Source: Motilimonas sp. E26 (lineage in GTDB: Bacteria > Pseudomonadota > Gammaproteobacteria > Enterobacterales > CBDFNC01). Taken from it: 64,000 nt of DNA. Each line of letters starts with the position of its first letter. Position 1 is the stretch's first letter. The notes under the pieces were generated by a model. That model saw only the letters and a list, made by a program, of their open reading frames with translations, had not been told where the DNA came from and made no database searches. The stretch lies in assembly GCF_021278025.1 (NCBI RefSeq), contig NZ_JAIBHJ010000013.1, positions 59,465-123,464 of the forward strand, read 5' to 3'. Both the position numbers and the translations under genes were made by a program. Below, piece after piece: positions 1-8,500 of the stretch.

Positions 1-449
1 CGCTGCCCCGCGCCTGTGATCACTATGGTAGAACTCATTTAGACCCACTTATGTTTTAACTTTTTAGCTGCTATCGCGCTATTAATGCTTTCAGATGACG
101 CTCTCAGGTAACGCCCCAGATATTGATGAACTCTTTCACCAAACAGCAACCTATGGGAAGTTTGAATGTAAGCAAACTACGCTGGTGGCAGTAAGCTGGT
201 TCAATCACTTTATAAAAAACAGATACAATGATTATGGACAATTTGATTCTAGTTTACTGATTAAATTAACAAAAATGAGATGGAGAAAATATTTTCTCGG
301 CAAAGCTGATCCAATCCTCTTGCACAAGCGTTTTATCTTTTGAAGGGTAATTGAAGTGTTTACACTCGATATTATTGCTGTATCGACCAGCCTAATGAAG
401 CCCCTTCGCGATAGTTACTGTGGTTGCTAAAGGAATAGCGAGACAGTAA

Positions 450-477
450 AAAAAGCACCTGAATTCAGGTGCTTTTT
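450..477. terminator. Perfect 28-bp palindromic terminator
   Basis: A perfect palindrome with 14-base arms centred on GAATTC, with A-tract and T-tract at its two ends. This gives a Rho-independent terminator shape readable on both strands. No recognised gene ends immediately upstream on the plus strand, and the minus-strand redox operon ends at 619, so it most likely closes that operon. Confidence 0.75.
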
Positions 478-577
478 GCTATCTAGCGTCTTTTTTTGCA
501 GCCCATTATAAATCGATAAAAGATATTTTTACTGCAACGTTTCGTTGTCAACAATGAACACGCAGAGCATAGGAATA

Positions 578-610
578 CATACTATCTTGTTGAGCCAAAC
601 TCGGGTTATC
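578..610. repeat. Degenerate intergenic repeat, copy A
   Basis: The stretch with ccaaactcgggtta resembles copies at about 48352-48388, 56210-56243 and 58266-58302, which share a core like atccaagattcggnttaa. Similarity to the 56.2-kb copy extends about 70 bases further left (tttcgtt-tca and aacgca-agc blocks). All copies lie between genes or at a gene end. This copy is the most diverged. Confidence 0.35.
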
Positions 611-618
611 ACTAAGGG

Positions 619-1065
619 CTAAAACGCATCCCCACGCTCAACAATTTTATGTTCATTATCTAAGCGAATTAAATAAGGCGTAGCAAACACTTGATACTGT
701 TGGAATTCCTTATTGTCGAGATCAAACACTAAAGGGATCTTGATGTGATATTTATCCCTAAACGCTTCGGCAATCCCTTGATCAACATAAAAAGAGCTGA
801 TAAAGCCAACCCAATTAGCCTGCGGTTTTGCCGCTACCTGCTTATTCAGCTTAGCAATTTTTTCCTCACAGCCGGGAAAATGAGGCATTGGACAGAGGGA
901 GTCGAGAAAAACAAGATTAACAGCCTCACCTTTATATTGTTGTAGTGAAATTGATTGTCCTGTGAGGCTAGTGGCTGAGAAGTTATGGCTTTTATCACCC
1001 ACATCAGGTCGCGCCAGAGCCACAGTAGAAGCAACAGTTAGTAACAGCGTTAACATTGATTTCAT
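619..1065 (-). CDS. Periplasmic redoxin with a CX7C motif
   Basis: A 148-residue exported thioredoxin-fold protein. Residues 1-18 form a signal peptide (hydrophobic core, ending in ALA). The AhpC/TSA-TlpA-like domain follows, with the cysteines at about C58 and C66 inside LCPMPHFPGCE. That spacing is wider than the CxxC of ordinary thioredoxins, and together with the nearby His it could serve thiol redox or metal handling. The cis-Pro region (FATPYLIRLD) is present. It is the last gene of a minus-strand operon: its ATG overlaps the stop of the upstream gene (ATGA at 1062-1065), implying translational coupling. The export and fold are clear; the exact reaction is inferred. Confidence 0.8.
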   Translation of the reverse strand: MKSMLTLLLTVASTVALARPDVGDKSHNFSATSLTGQSISLQQYKGEAVNLVFLDSLCPMPHFPGCEEKIAKLNKQVAAKPQANWVGFISSFYVDQGIAEAFRDKYHIKIPLVFDLDNKEFQQYQVFATPYLIRLDNEHKIVERGDAF

Positions 1066-1517
1066 TGACTTTCTCCTACAGAAAACTGATTGGCAAAATC
1101 GATCAGCTGTTGGCCATTACCAGAAAAGACCACCTGACCTTGCTCCAACAATACATGATGCGGTGACTGCCAAACGTCATACTGACGAATCAGCTGGAAC
1201 CCCTTATCTAATACAATAGGTTTAACGTCAGGGTAAAACTGTTGAAACTCACTCAACTGAGCAGGCGTGACATTGATTTGCGGCTGTACCCACACCGGAC
1301 TAAATTGTTGGCTGAATGACTTAGGCAATGCTGCTAGCGTTTGCTCAGGCCCAGCGCCTTGATAGCTAGCCCAAACATCAAAAAATATCAGGTGAGTTGC
1401 GCTATCTAGAGATATGACTTCACCACTAATACTGGTTTGATCTACTGCCGCGAACGCCGAAGTAGTGAATGCAGCAGAAGTGACGGCTGCTATCAGTATT
1501 TTATTGATTGCTTTCAT
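1062..1517 (-). CDS. Cysteine-free thioredoxin-fold periplasmic protein
   Basis: A 151-residue protein with a signal peptide (residues 1-23, AFA cleavage). The mature part has the look of a thioredoxin fold: FFDVWASYQGAG stands where FWATWCxxC would be, followed later by QYDVWQSPHHVLL in place of the cis-Pro loop. There is no cysteine anywhere, so it cannot do thiol exchange and may act as a binding or scaffolding partner of its operon mates. It lies 3 bases after the TlpA-like gene and overlaps the next redoxin by 4 bases. The family assignment rests on pattern and context and is less sure than for its neighbours. Confidence 0.7.
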   Translation of the reverse strand: MKAINKILIAAVTSAAFTTSAFAAVDQTSISGEVISLDSATHLIFFDVWASYQGAGPEQTLAALPKSFSQQFSPVWVQPQINVTPAQLSEFQQFYPDVKPIVLDKGFQLIRQYDVWQSPHHVLLEQGQVVFSGNGQQLIDFANQFSVGESQ

Positions 1518-1520
1518 TTT

Positions 1521-2015
1521 TTACTCCTGCGCCAAGGTGGCCAATCTATTACTTAACTCATCAGTGGCCAAAAACGTTTCATAAACCACCTCACCCTGCT
1601 TGTTAATCAACACTTGAAAAGGCGTTCCAACCACTTGATATTCAGCTGTTATATCCCCTTTTGTGTCAAAGATAACGGGTAAGGTATAGCCTTCTTCTTT
1701 AAACAGAGCTTGTACATTCTCTACGGAGTCATTTAGCCCAACGTTCACCGTCAGCACCTCTATCTCATCACCATACTCTTCTTGAATACGCTGTAAGTGA
1801 GGCATTTCAGCCTTACAATAGCTACACCAAGTGGCCCAAAATTTTAGATAAATAGGCTTCTTCCCTTTCAATTCACTAAAGTTAATAGCTTGGCCATTAA
1901 TAGTGGTGGCATTAATGTTTGGCGCCATGTCTCCCACTTTAGCTAACGCAGAACTTGAGCAGGTCAGGCCTACTATCAGTAGCGTTGCGCCTAATTTTTT
2001 CATATTTATTTCCAT
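1521..2015 (-). CDS. TlpA/ResA-like periplasmic thioredoxin
   Basis: A thiol-disulfide oxidoreductase of the TlpA/ResA type, probably reducing periplasmic protein disulfides with electrons from the membrane protein encoded just upstream. The start at 2015 is chosen because AAGGAG stands 6-7 bases before this ATG; a longer frame would begin at 2045. A signal peptide spans about residues 5-25. The active site is FWATWCSYC (C64, C67) and the cis-Pro loop is VVGTPFQVLI. It is the second gene of the operon, after the DsbD-like gene, and is followed within 3 bases by the cysteine-free homologue. Confidence 0.88.
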   Translation of the reverse strand: MEINMKKLGATLLIVGLTCSSSALAKVGDMAPNINATTINGQAINFSELKGKKPIYLKFWATWCSYCKAEMPHLQRIQEEYGDEIEVLTVNVGLNDSVENVQALFKEEGYTLPVIFDTKGDITAEYQVVGTPFQVLINKQGEVVYETFLATDELSNRLATLAQE

Positions 2016-2038
2016 AAAATCTCCTTTATTAATAGCTT

Positions 2039-2734
2039 TTACCAAGCCAAGTAGGCTTGCCAGACGAGGTACAGACCAGCAAGTGAAATAAGCAAACTAA
2101 GTAGTGTTTTGATGCGAACCAGCCAAAAGCCAGACTTAGGAAGCAGGGTAAGAAAGCCACTGAAGGTGCCCGCCAGAATAAGCAAGCTGCTCATACCAAA
2201 GGCAAAGACAAACATCATGCCCGCCCCCCAGCTGGGATTACCTTTTGCTGCTACAAACATCAGCAACATACCAAGTACAGGTGAGGTACAAGGAGCCATC
2301 ACTAAACCAGATAGCGCCCCCAATAAAAAAATTGATAGCTTCTTATATTTCTCGGAAGGTTTGATATGTGAGGCCACTGTCCATTGCGGTAACCGTAGCC
2401 AGCCTTGCATCCAAGCCGCCATCAAAAAACACACTAGTGCCATAAATAGGAGTGTTGCAGGATGGCTGGAAACGCCACCAAAAAGCTGCCCAGTGCTCGC
2501 CGCCAGCATACCTAGTGCAGCATAAGAGCAAGCTAAACCAAGGACATAAATGATAGAAAAATAAAAACCAGTGCGTCGGGATGTCGCAAAATTTCCCACC
2601 AAAGAGACAGTGATCGGCAATAAGGGATAAACACAGGGTGTGATGCTAGTTAACACCCCAGCAAAAAAAACCATGCCTAACAGTAGCAGTGATAACTCAT
2701 GCTGCATCAGCAGGGTTTGAATCATACTTTCCAT
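2039..2734 (-). CDS. DsbD/CcdA-like transmembrane thiol electron carrier
   Basis: A 231-residue inner-membrane protein of the cytochrome c biogenesis/DsbD transmembrane family, passing electrons from cytoplasmic thioredoxin to periplasmic thiol proteins. It has six or so hydrophobic segments. The paired redox cysteines are C34 in ITPCVYPLLP and C149 in MAPCTSP, the same motifs as in the beta domain of DsbD. The flanking periplasmic domains of full-length DsbD are absent. That role is probably filled by the separate thioredoxin-like proteins encoded downstream. The start at 2734 has AAGGA about 9 bases upstream. It is the first gene of the minus-strand operon and lies opposite the CadC-like regulator. 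Confidence 0.88.
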   Translation of the reverse strand: MESMIQTLLMQHELSLLLLGMVFFAGVLTSITPCVYPLLPITVSLVGNFATSRRTGFYFSIIYVLGLACSYAALGMLAASTGQLFGGVSSHPATLLFMALVCFLMAAWMQGWLRLPQWTVASHIKPSEKYKKLSIFLLGALSGLVMAPCTSPVLGMLLMFVAAKGNPSWGAGMMFVFAFGMSSLLILAGTFSGFLTLLPKSGFWLVRIKTLLSLLISLAGLYLVWQAYLAW

Positions 2735-2961
2735 TTCTTGCTTCCTTCAATTGGTCATTGAGTGCAAAGCTATCGAAACGGAAAGCGGTACGCTTGATAT
2801 CGAGTTAAAATCTAAGATAAATCGACATAAAATCGGCATGAAATAGTTTAAACAATTTAAAATCATACACTTAAAGATTTACAAAAAGTATTAATCGTTA
2901 GGTGATATGAGTCGAAAACATTATAATTTAAGCGCGTTTTAGGTTTAACAAGAAGGAAGTC

Positions 2962-5313
2962 ATGAGCCAATATCGGTTTGAAAAATTTCAATTCAATAGT
3001 AGTAATGGCGAACTAAGCAATGTTGAGAAGGTGGAATCAACCCCACTTCAGCTGCGCTACAAAGTTAGCATTTTATTGAAATACCTTATCGACAACAGCG
3101 ATCGTGTCATACCTAAAGATGAACTACTCGATCAGCTTTGGCAGCAAAGCGAGTACCGAGAAAACTCCCTCACCCAAAGCATTCGAGAGTTACGCAAAGC
3201 ATTGGGGGACAAGGCAAGTGAGCCAAAATTTATAAAAACCTACCAACAACGCGGCTATCAATGGGTTTGCCCATTTGAAAACCAAACAGAAGCTGATCAG
3301 TCAGTTAACAACAATCAAACACCACACAGATTCACATGGCTTAGCATAACGAATATGGCTCTTGCCTTAGTAGCAGTCATGCTTTTTGTTTTGAGTTTTT
3401 TTGTCGTCAATTCAACAACCAATGACACGGCCCAAACAATGAACCGAAGCTTACTGGTGCTGCCTTTTATTAATCAGACAGGAAATAAAACCATGGACTG
3501 GCTTGAGCTCGGACTCGCCGACATGGTGGCTAACGAGTTAGCAAGCCAAGGCTCGTTGCAAATTATTCCCCCGGCGATGGCCAATCGTTTATTTGCCGGC
3601 TCTGAACTAAGCTGGCCCCCCTTAGCTATCGACATTAGAGCCTTGCTGGCAAAGCAAGATATTGATAAAGCGCTACTGGCTAATGTACAACTTCACAAAG
3701 GGCAACAAGTTTTAGCATTTCAGATTATTTCGCAAACGGGTGGCGTACAACAAGGAGCGATGACATACACCTCCTTAACCAATGCTACCAACGCCGTTGC
3801 GAACCAGCTCCTACACTTATTATCCGGACAATCTGGCTCACTCTCGGTCATCTCAGAGGAAGAATCAGGAGCAAACGCTTTAGCTAAACAAACCTTAGCC
3901 AGAGGGTTGCAAGCAGCCCATACTACCGGCCAGATGGATGCGTTTAAATTCTTTCAGGCCTCGTATATTTTGGCGCCAAATCAAACCTGGAGTGCGGCAT
4001 ATATGGCCAAAAGCCAAGTATTAACAGGAAGCTGGCAAGAAGCTGAAACAAATATGTTAGCGCTTATTGAAGACCCGCAACAACAGCCCTCTTTGTTAGC
4101 TTTTGTTCATTACTGGCTGGCTGAATTAGCTTTTCGTCGTGGCGATCAAGCTGAGTTAACGAAGCAAATCGCGATGGCGCAAACATTAGCAGAGCAGAGC
4201 GGTAAGCACGATATACTGATTCAGGTTTATCGACTGAGGGCGCAACAAGCCTGGCACAAGATGCAATGGCAAACTTATCAACATTGGATAGAACAAGCTT
4301 CTGCTTTATTTCCGCAAGAGAATGACTTGGAAATGCAAGCTGACAGGCTATTTTATCTAGGTAATCCACCCGCTCACGGGCCAGATAAGTCACCAGAGAC
4401 GCATTTACTTTTAGACCAAGAACGATTAGAGAAAGCACATAACTTCTACCAACAGTTGGGTAATCAACCTAAAATAGCCGACAGCCTGTTTGCCATTGCA
4501 CAAAATTACAATGTTGCCATTGCTAGACGACAGCAGGCATTACAGCAAGCAATAGAATTATATAAACAGTTGAATCAGCCATTTGAACTGGCCACCGCCC
4601 TTGCTTACCAAGGCTTTGTATTCATTCAGCTCAAACAAGGCAAGGCCGCGCAAGGGCCATTATCGGCAGCACAGAACATTAGCCAAACCCTAGGCGCAAC
4701 AGCGCTTGAGCAAACCATTCATTTCTATCTTGCTTTCGCGCAGCTAGACCAAGGGTTAGACCAAAGCTCTTTAGGCCGTCATGGACAAAACAGAACAGCC
4801 ATCTTAGGGGCTATTGCTGATTTTAAATCATTACTCCCCAAGTTAGCTTTAAGCGCCAATCAAGCCAACACTTTGTTTATGCTAGGTTGGGCATATTCAG
4901 ACTTGGGCCAATATGACCAAGCATTAGATTACCTAAAGCAAGCAGAATTGAATTATCAAGAGCTGAATCTCAGCACATCCCTAGGTTATAGCCGTTACAG
5001 TCAAATGCGTATCTATCTTGACCTTGCCGACTTTGACGCAGTGATAGCTTTAGGCAATGCGAATAAAGCAACCACTAAGTTGGAATACACTTACTTAGCG
5101 CGCGCATATTATGAAAAAGGGCTGTATAAAAAAGCCAGTACTACCCTACTGAATTTGAAACAAGCGTTGCCAACACAATGGCAAAACCAAGACGCGCAAC
5201 GCTTGGCTACTTATCAAGCTGCAACGATTTCCCAAACAAAAACAGAACTGCCAGCAGAGCCTGTCGCCCATGGGGTTTATTGTGAATCAGACTGGCTGGT
5301 GGAAAAGGGTTAA
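2962..5313 (+). CDS. CadC/ToxR-like membrane regulator with TPR domain
   Basis: A 783-residue membrane-anchored transcription factor. Residues 1-105 form an OmpR/ToxR winged helix (ending in TYQQRGYQWVCP). Residues 126-148 are a single membrane helix. The periplasmic part begins with a segment like SLLVLPFINQTGN, seen in many CadC-type proteins, and continues as tetratricopeptide-like helices from about 300 to 760. AGAAGGA lies before the ATG. It is transcribed away from the redox operon and shares its 227-bp promoter region. A regulatory link to periplasmic thiol state is therefore plausible but inferred. The architecture is clear; the signal is unknown. Confidence 0.88.
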   Translation: MSQYRFEKFQFNSSNGELSNVEKVESTPLQLRYKVSILLKYLIDNSDRVIPKDELLDQLWQQSEYRENSLTQSIRELRKALGDKASEPKFIKTYQQRGYQWVCPFENQTEADQSVNNNQTPHRFTWLSITNMALALVAVMLFVLSFFVVNSTTNDTAQTMNRSLLVLPFINQTGNKTMDWLELGLADMVANELASQGSLQIIPPAMANRLFAGSELSWPPLAIDIRALLAKQDIDKALLANVQLHKGQQVLAFQIISQTGGVQQGAMTYTSLTNATNAVANQLLHLLSGQSGSLSVISEEESGANALAKQTLARGLQAAHTTGQMDAFKFFQASYILAPNQTWSAAYMAKSQVLTGSWQEAETNMLALIEDPQQQPSLLAFVHYWLAELAFRRGDQAELTKQIAMAQTLAEQSGKHDILIQVYRLRAQQAWHKMQWQTYQHWIEQASALFPQENDLEMQADRLFYLGNPPAHGPDKSPETHLLLDQERLEKAHNFYQQLGNQPKIADSLFAIAQNYNVAIARRQQALQQAIELYKQLNQPFELATALAYQGFVFIQLKQGKAAQGPLSAAQNISQTLGATALEQTIHFYLAFAQLDQGLDQSSLGRHGQNRTAILGAIADFKSLLPKLALSANQANTLFMLGWAYSDLGQYDQALDYLKQAELNYQELNLSTSLGYSRYSQMRIYLDLADFDAVIALGNANKATTKLEYTYLARAYYEKGLYKKASTTLLNLKQALPTQWQNQDAQRLATYQAATISQTKTELPAEPVAHGVYCESDWLVEKG

Positions 5314-5329
5314 ATCATCAGCATATTGT

Positions 5330-5359
5330 ATTCGTTGGATGAACGAGCACCCAACGAAT
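5330..5359. terminator. Hairpin between convergent genes
   Basis: A 9-bp perfect inverted repeat (attcgttgg and ccaacgaat) with a 12-base loop lies between the stops of the CadC-like gene and hemH. There is no strong T-tract, so termination on either strand is only likely. Confidence 0.45.
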
Positions 5360-5366
5360 GACTGTA

Positions 5367-6380
5367 TCAGAGGTAGGGTTTCACTAAATCAACCATCATA
5401 TCTATATGATCAGGGTTATCGTTTAGTGCTGCGATGTAACGATAGTGCTCACCACCCGCTTCCATGAATACATCTTTATTTTCGTGCACCATTTCTTCTA
5501 GTGTTTCTAAACAGTCAGCACTAAATGCCGGACAAACCACCGCCACATTCTTCACGCCTTGTTCAGCCAGCTCGGTTAAGGTTGCATCGGTATAAGGCTT
5601 GAGCCACTCCGCTTTACCAAAGCGCGATTGGAAACACGTTTGATGCTGCTCTTTGCTCAAACCAAGCTTTTCAACGACTAAACGGCTGGTTTTCATACAC
5701 AAACAATAGTAAGGATCACCATTATCAAAAAACTGCTTTGGCATGCCGTGATATGACAAAATTAGCTTGTCCGGCATGCCATGTTGTTCAAAGTCAGCGG
5801 CTATTGAGTTAGCTAACGCTTGAATGTAGATCTCATGGTCATGATAGCTATTGATAAAGTGCAGCTGCGGCACAAAACGCCACTTATTCAACTCTCGACT
5901 CACCGCATCAAAAGTAGAACCGGTAGTCGGGCCTGAATATTGCGGGTACAACGGCAACACTACAACGTTTCGGATGCCTTCCTGCTGAAACTCTTGCAGT
6001 ACCTTCGCCATATCAGGCTCGCCGTAACGCATCGCCAACTTCACATTGGCATTGAAGCCTTGCTCAGTCAATTGTGCAGCCAGCTTGTCACGCTGATTTT
6101 GGCTATGAACCAACAACGGCGAACCACCTTCCATCCAAATGCTTTGATATAACTTAGCCGATTTCGCTGGGCGCACCCGTAAGATAATGCCGTGAAGAAT
6201 AATCATCCATACCAAACGCGGTATTTCCACTACCCGCGGATCAGACAAAAACTGCTTTAGATAAGGGCGTAAAGCCGCTGCCGTTGGCGCTTGAGGCGTA
6301 CCTAAATTGGTTAATAGTACACCTGTGCTAGCCGATAGCTTTTCATGGGCATTTTCAGTTAACGCTGTAAATCGAGACAA
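5367..6380 (-). CDS. hemH: Ferrochelatase HemH
   Basis: Inserts Fe2+ into protoporphyrin IX, the last step of protoheme synthesis, at the inner face of the cytoplasmic membrane. It is 337 residues, the usual bacterial length. Recognisable elements include GVLLTNLGTP near the N-terminus, the conserved histidine signature LILSYHGMP, the YYCLCMKT cysteine cluster and the acidic CPAFSADCLETLEEM stretch near the C-terminus. It is a single-gene unit on the minus strand, convergent with the CadC-like gene. Confidence 0.96.
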   Translation of the reverse strand: MSRFTALTENAHEKLSASTGVLLTNLGTPQAPTAAALRPYLKQFLSDPRVVEIPRLVWMIILHGIILRVRPAKSAKLYQSIWMEGGSPLLVHSQNQRDKLAAQLTEQGFNANVKLAMRYGEPDMAKVLQEFQQEGIRNVVVLPLYPQYSGPTTGSTFDAVSRELNKWRFVPQLHFINSYHDHEIYIQALANSIAADFEQHGMPDKLILSYHGMPKQFFDNGDPYYCLCMKTSRLVVEKLGLSKEQHQTCFQSRFGKAEWLKPYTDATLTELAEQGVKNVAVVCPAFSADCLETLEEMVHENKDVFMEAGGEHYRYIAALNDNPDHIDMMVDLVKPYL

Positions 6381-6475
6381 AGCTTTTCTCCAAAAAACGG
6401 CAATTCATATTTAGCCGCTACTTTAAAACATCATTTTAACCATAATCTTAAATTAATGGTGTAATTACTCCTACG

Positions 6476-7015
6476 TTACTTCAACATAGATTTTAATGCC
6501 TGCTGAAAACTATCACTACTTGGCTTAGTGGTACTGGTAAAGTGTTTCACTTCTCTGCCATCGGCACTGACTAGATACTTATAAAAGTTCCACTTCGGCG
6601 AAGCCGATTGCTTAGCTAGGTGCTGAAAAATAGGATCGGCATTTTTACCTCGAACCGACACCGGAGCAAACATATTAAAGGTCACACCATAATTGATGTA
6701 ACAAACCTTAGCGGTGTCCTCTTCTTCTTTATTCTCTTGGAAAAAGTCATCGGAAGGAAAGCCAAGCACCACTAAGCCTTGCTCTTTATATTTTTGATGC
6801 AACTGCTCTAACTCTGTGAACTGCGGGGTAAAGCCACACTTACTGGCGGTATTCACGATCAGAACGGTTTTGCCTTGAGTAAGCTCACACAAGTTAATCT
6901 GCTCGTCTGAATTTAACTTTTCTTTTGACACATTTAAAAAATCGAGGCACTGCGCCCCAGCTGTTGTGCTCATGACAAGACTTCCTATAAGCAATATTTG
7001 GTTTAATAACTTCAC
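6476..7015 (-). CDS. Exported glutathione-peroxidase-like protein
   Basis: A 179-residue member of the glutathione/thioredoxin peroxidase family with a signal peptide (about residues 1-22). The peroxidatic cysteine is C60 in NTASKCGFTPQ, and the conserved Trp-Asn-Phe occurs as KWNFYKYLV. The usual GFPxNQF block reads GFPSDDFFQ, so the catalytic Gln is replaced, and extra acidic residues follow. Export plus loss of the Gln suggests altered peroxidase chemistry or a different reductant. It stands alone, 95 bases upstream of hemH on the same strand. Confidence 0.85.
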   Translation of the reverse strand: MKLLNQILLIGSLVMSTTAGAQCLDFLNVSKEKLNSDEQINLCELTQGKTVLIVNTASKCGFTPQFTELEQLHQKYKEQGLVVLGFPSDDFFQENKEEEDTAKVCYINYGVTFNMFAPVSVRGKNADPIFQHLAKQSASPKWNFYKYLVSADGREVKHFTSTTKPSSDSFQQALKSMLK

Positions 7016-7219
7016 GATGCTCTCCCATTAAATTTGAGCTTTCTCTTATATTAAGCTCAAGAGAAAGCTTATCTCACTGAATGATAGAACGAATTTACCA
7101 CTTATTAGGATCAGTGTTAGCACAAAGACGGAAGTAGGATAAAACTTTCAACTCGAGAAGCTGATCACATTGCTGAGCCACTACGTAATAACCGACGAAT
7201 ACGCAATAGGAACCACAAG

Positions 7220-7795
7220 ATGAAATTAGCCTTATTTCCACTGCCAGTCTTTCTTTTACCTGGCGGGAAAACCCAGTTACGGATTTTTGAACCACGTTAC
7301 CAGCGTATGGTGTCTGAATCGTTAAAAAACCAAACCGGATTTGGCTTATGTAGTTTTGCGGATGTCGCTCAGCAACAACTGATGCAAGCAGGAACCCGCG
7401 TTGAAATATTTGATTTCGATCGCTTCGAAGACGGCACCCTCAGTATTTCCATTGAAGGGAAAGACCGCTTTTGCATTGACAACTTCACAACCGATAAGGA
7501 TGGATTACGCCAAGGTAAAGTAACGCTACTAGAAAACTGGCCGCCCAGAAAAGTGAGTAAAGAGCACCAATTTGTTGCCGACAGTCTTGCCAAGTTATTG
7601 CGTGACCACACCCTATATCAGCAACAAGATTTACAGCAACCACTGCAAGACTTAACTTGGGTCTGTCAGCGCTGGCTAGAACTGCTGCCAATGCCAGCAC
7701 AAAAAAAGCAGAACCTATTTATGCAACTGAAATTTGAAGGCTTGTTACAGCTCATTGACGATGTTTTATTGCAACAAAATGATCTAAGCCATTAA
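7220..7795 (+). CDS. LON substrate-binding-domain protein
   Basis: A 191-residue protein made almost entirely of the N-terminal substrate-binding domain of Lon protease: FPLPVFLLPGG, LRIFEPRYQRM and the FGLC strand are typical. The ATPase and protease domains are absent. Such stand-alone proteins are common in gammaproteobacteria but their exact job is not settled. It directly precedes the sigma factor gene, and a candidate promoter for that gene overlaps its 3' end. Confidence 0.88.
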   Translation: MKLALFPLPVFLLPGGKTQLRIFEPRYQRMVSESLKNQTGFGLCSFADVAQQQLMQAGTRVEIFDFDRFEDGTLSISIEGKDRFCIDNFTTDKDGLRQGKVTLLENWPPRKVSKEHQFVADSLAKLLRDHTLYQQQDLQQPLQDLTWVCQRWLELLPMPAQKKQNLFMQLKFEGLLQLIDDVLLQQNDLSH

Positions 7796-7807
7796 CAATG
7801 GCGTATT
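7780..7807 (+). promoter_or_regulatory. Candidate RpoE/ChrR-type (ECF11-like) promoter
   Basis: TGATCT at 7780-7785 and CGTATT at 7802-7807 are separated by 16 bases, about 80 bases before the sigma gene. This resembles the TGATC(C/T)...CGTA pattern described for the singlet-oxygen RpoE-ChrR group. Autoregulation by the downstream sigma factor would fit, but this is a by-eye match to one site. Confidence 0.4.
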
Positions 7808-7885
7808 GGTTTTCTAGTGGGTGCTGCTTGTACTTATCAGTTTGCACCGTTGCAGCTTTACATCATCAGCTAAGAGCATAAAATC

Positions 7886-8500
7886 ATGTATCAAACTAGT
7901 CAGTTAGCGGATGCCAACATTAAAAAGCCAGACCCAAACCTCGATATTCAGCCTGAGCTGAATCAGCACTTGCTTGCCGTTGCAAGGGATCAGGACAAGG
8001 CCGCATTTGCCAAATTGTTTGCCTTTTTTGCACCCAAGATTAAAGCATTTGGCTTAAAACAATTTCGACAAGAAGCGTTGGCAATGGATTTAGTGCAAGA
8101 AACCATGAGCTTAGTCTGGCGCAAAGCCCAGCTCTACAGCCCTGACAAAGGCAAGGCGTCCACTTGGATATTTACCATTATGCGTAACTATAGCTTTGAT
8201 ATGCTTAGAAAAATAAAGCATAACAAAGAAGATAATTTAAGTGATGACCTGTGGCCATTATACGAAGAGGCCGACGCTGAGCCGGACCATGAGGACGACC
8301 ACTTAATGCGTGCTCAGCTAATTCAAGGGCTGGATACCTTACCGGCAAAACAAAAAGAAGTGGTCGAGGCGATTTATTTAAAAGAGATGACCCATCAGGA
8401 GCTTGCTGAACACTTAAAAGTGCCCTTAGGCACAATTAAGTCCCGACTACGCTTGGGGTTAGAAAAGTTGAAAGAACAAATGGAGCAGCATAATGATTAA
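7886..8500 (+). CDS. ECF sigma factor, RpoE of the ChrR group
   Basis: A 204-residue extracytoplasmic-function sigma factor. Region 2 spans about residues 30-105 (AMDLVQETMSLVWRKA and the ASTWIFTIMRNYSFDMLRK promoter-melting helix), and region 4 about 140-195 (LPAKQKEVVEAIYLKEMTHQELAEHL with its helix-turn-helix). The next gene overlaps by 8 bases and encodes a ChrR-type zinc anti-sigma factor. That puts it in the group which answers singlet oxygen and organic hydroperoxide stress in Rhodobacter and Vibrio. No typical target such as a photolyase or cyclopropane synthase gene lies beside it here. Confidence 0.92.
   Translation: MYQTSQLADANIKKPDPNLDIQPELNQHLLAVARDQDKAAFAKLFAFFAPKIKAFGLKQFRQEALAMDLVQETMSLVWRKAQLYSPDKGKASTWIFTIMRNYSFDMLRKIKHNKEDNLSDDLWPLYEEADAEPDHEDDHLMRAQLIQGLDTLPAKQKEVVEAIYLKEMTHQELAEHLKVPLGTIKSRLRLGLEKLKEQMEQHND

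Larger units (their letters stand above)
1..618. other. Left-edge intergenic stretch, no recognised gene
   Basis: No family could be recognised here. An open frame of 82 codons runs from 95 to 343 on the plus strand, but it has no convincing ribosome binding site, its product matches nothing I know, and it may be chance or a gene remnant. The stretch also holds a perfect-palindrome terminator near 450-477 and a degenerate intergenic repeat around 510-610 that resembles one at 56.1-56.24 kb. Confidence 0.4.

Noticed and set aside
95..343. 82-codon open frame at the left edge
   Set aside because: No ribosome binding site, no recognisable family, AT-rich; treated as chance or a remnant.
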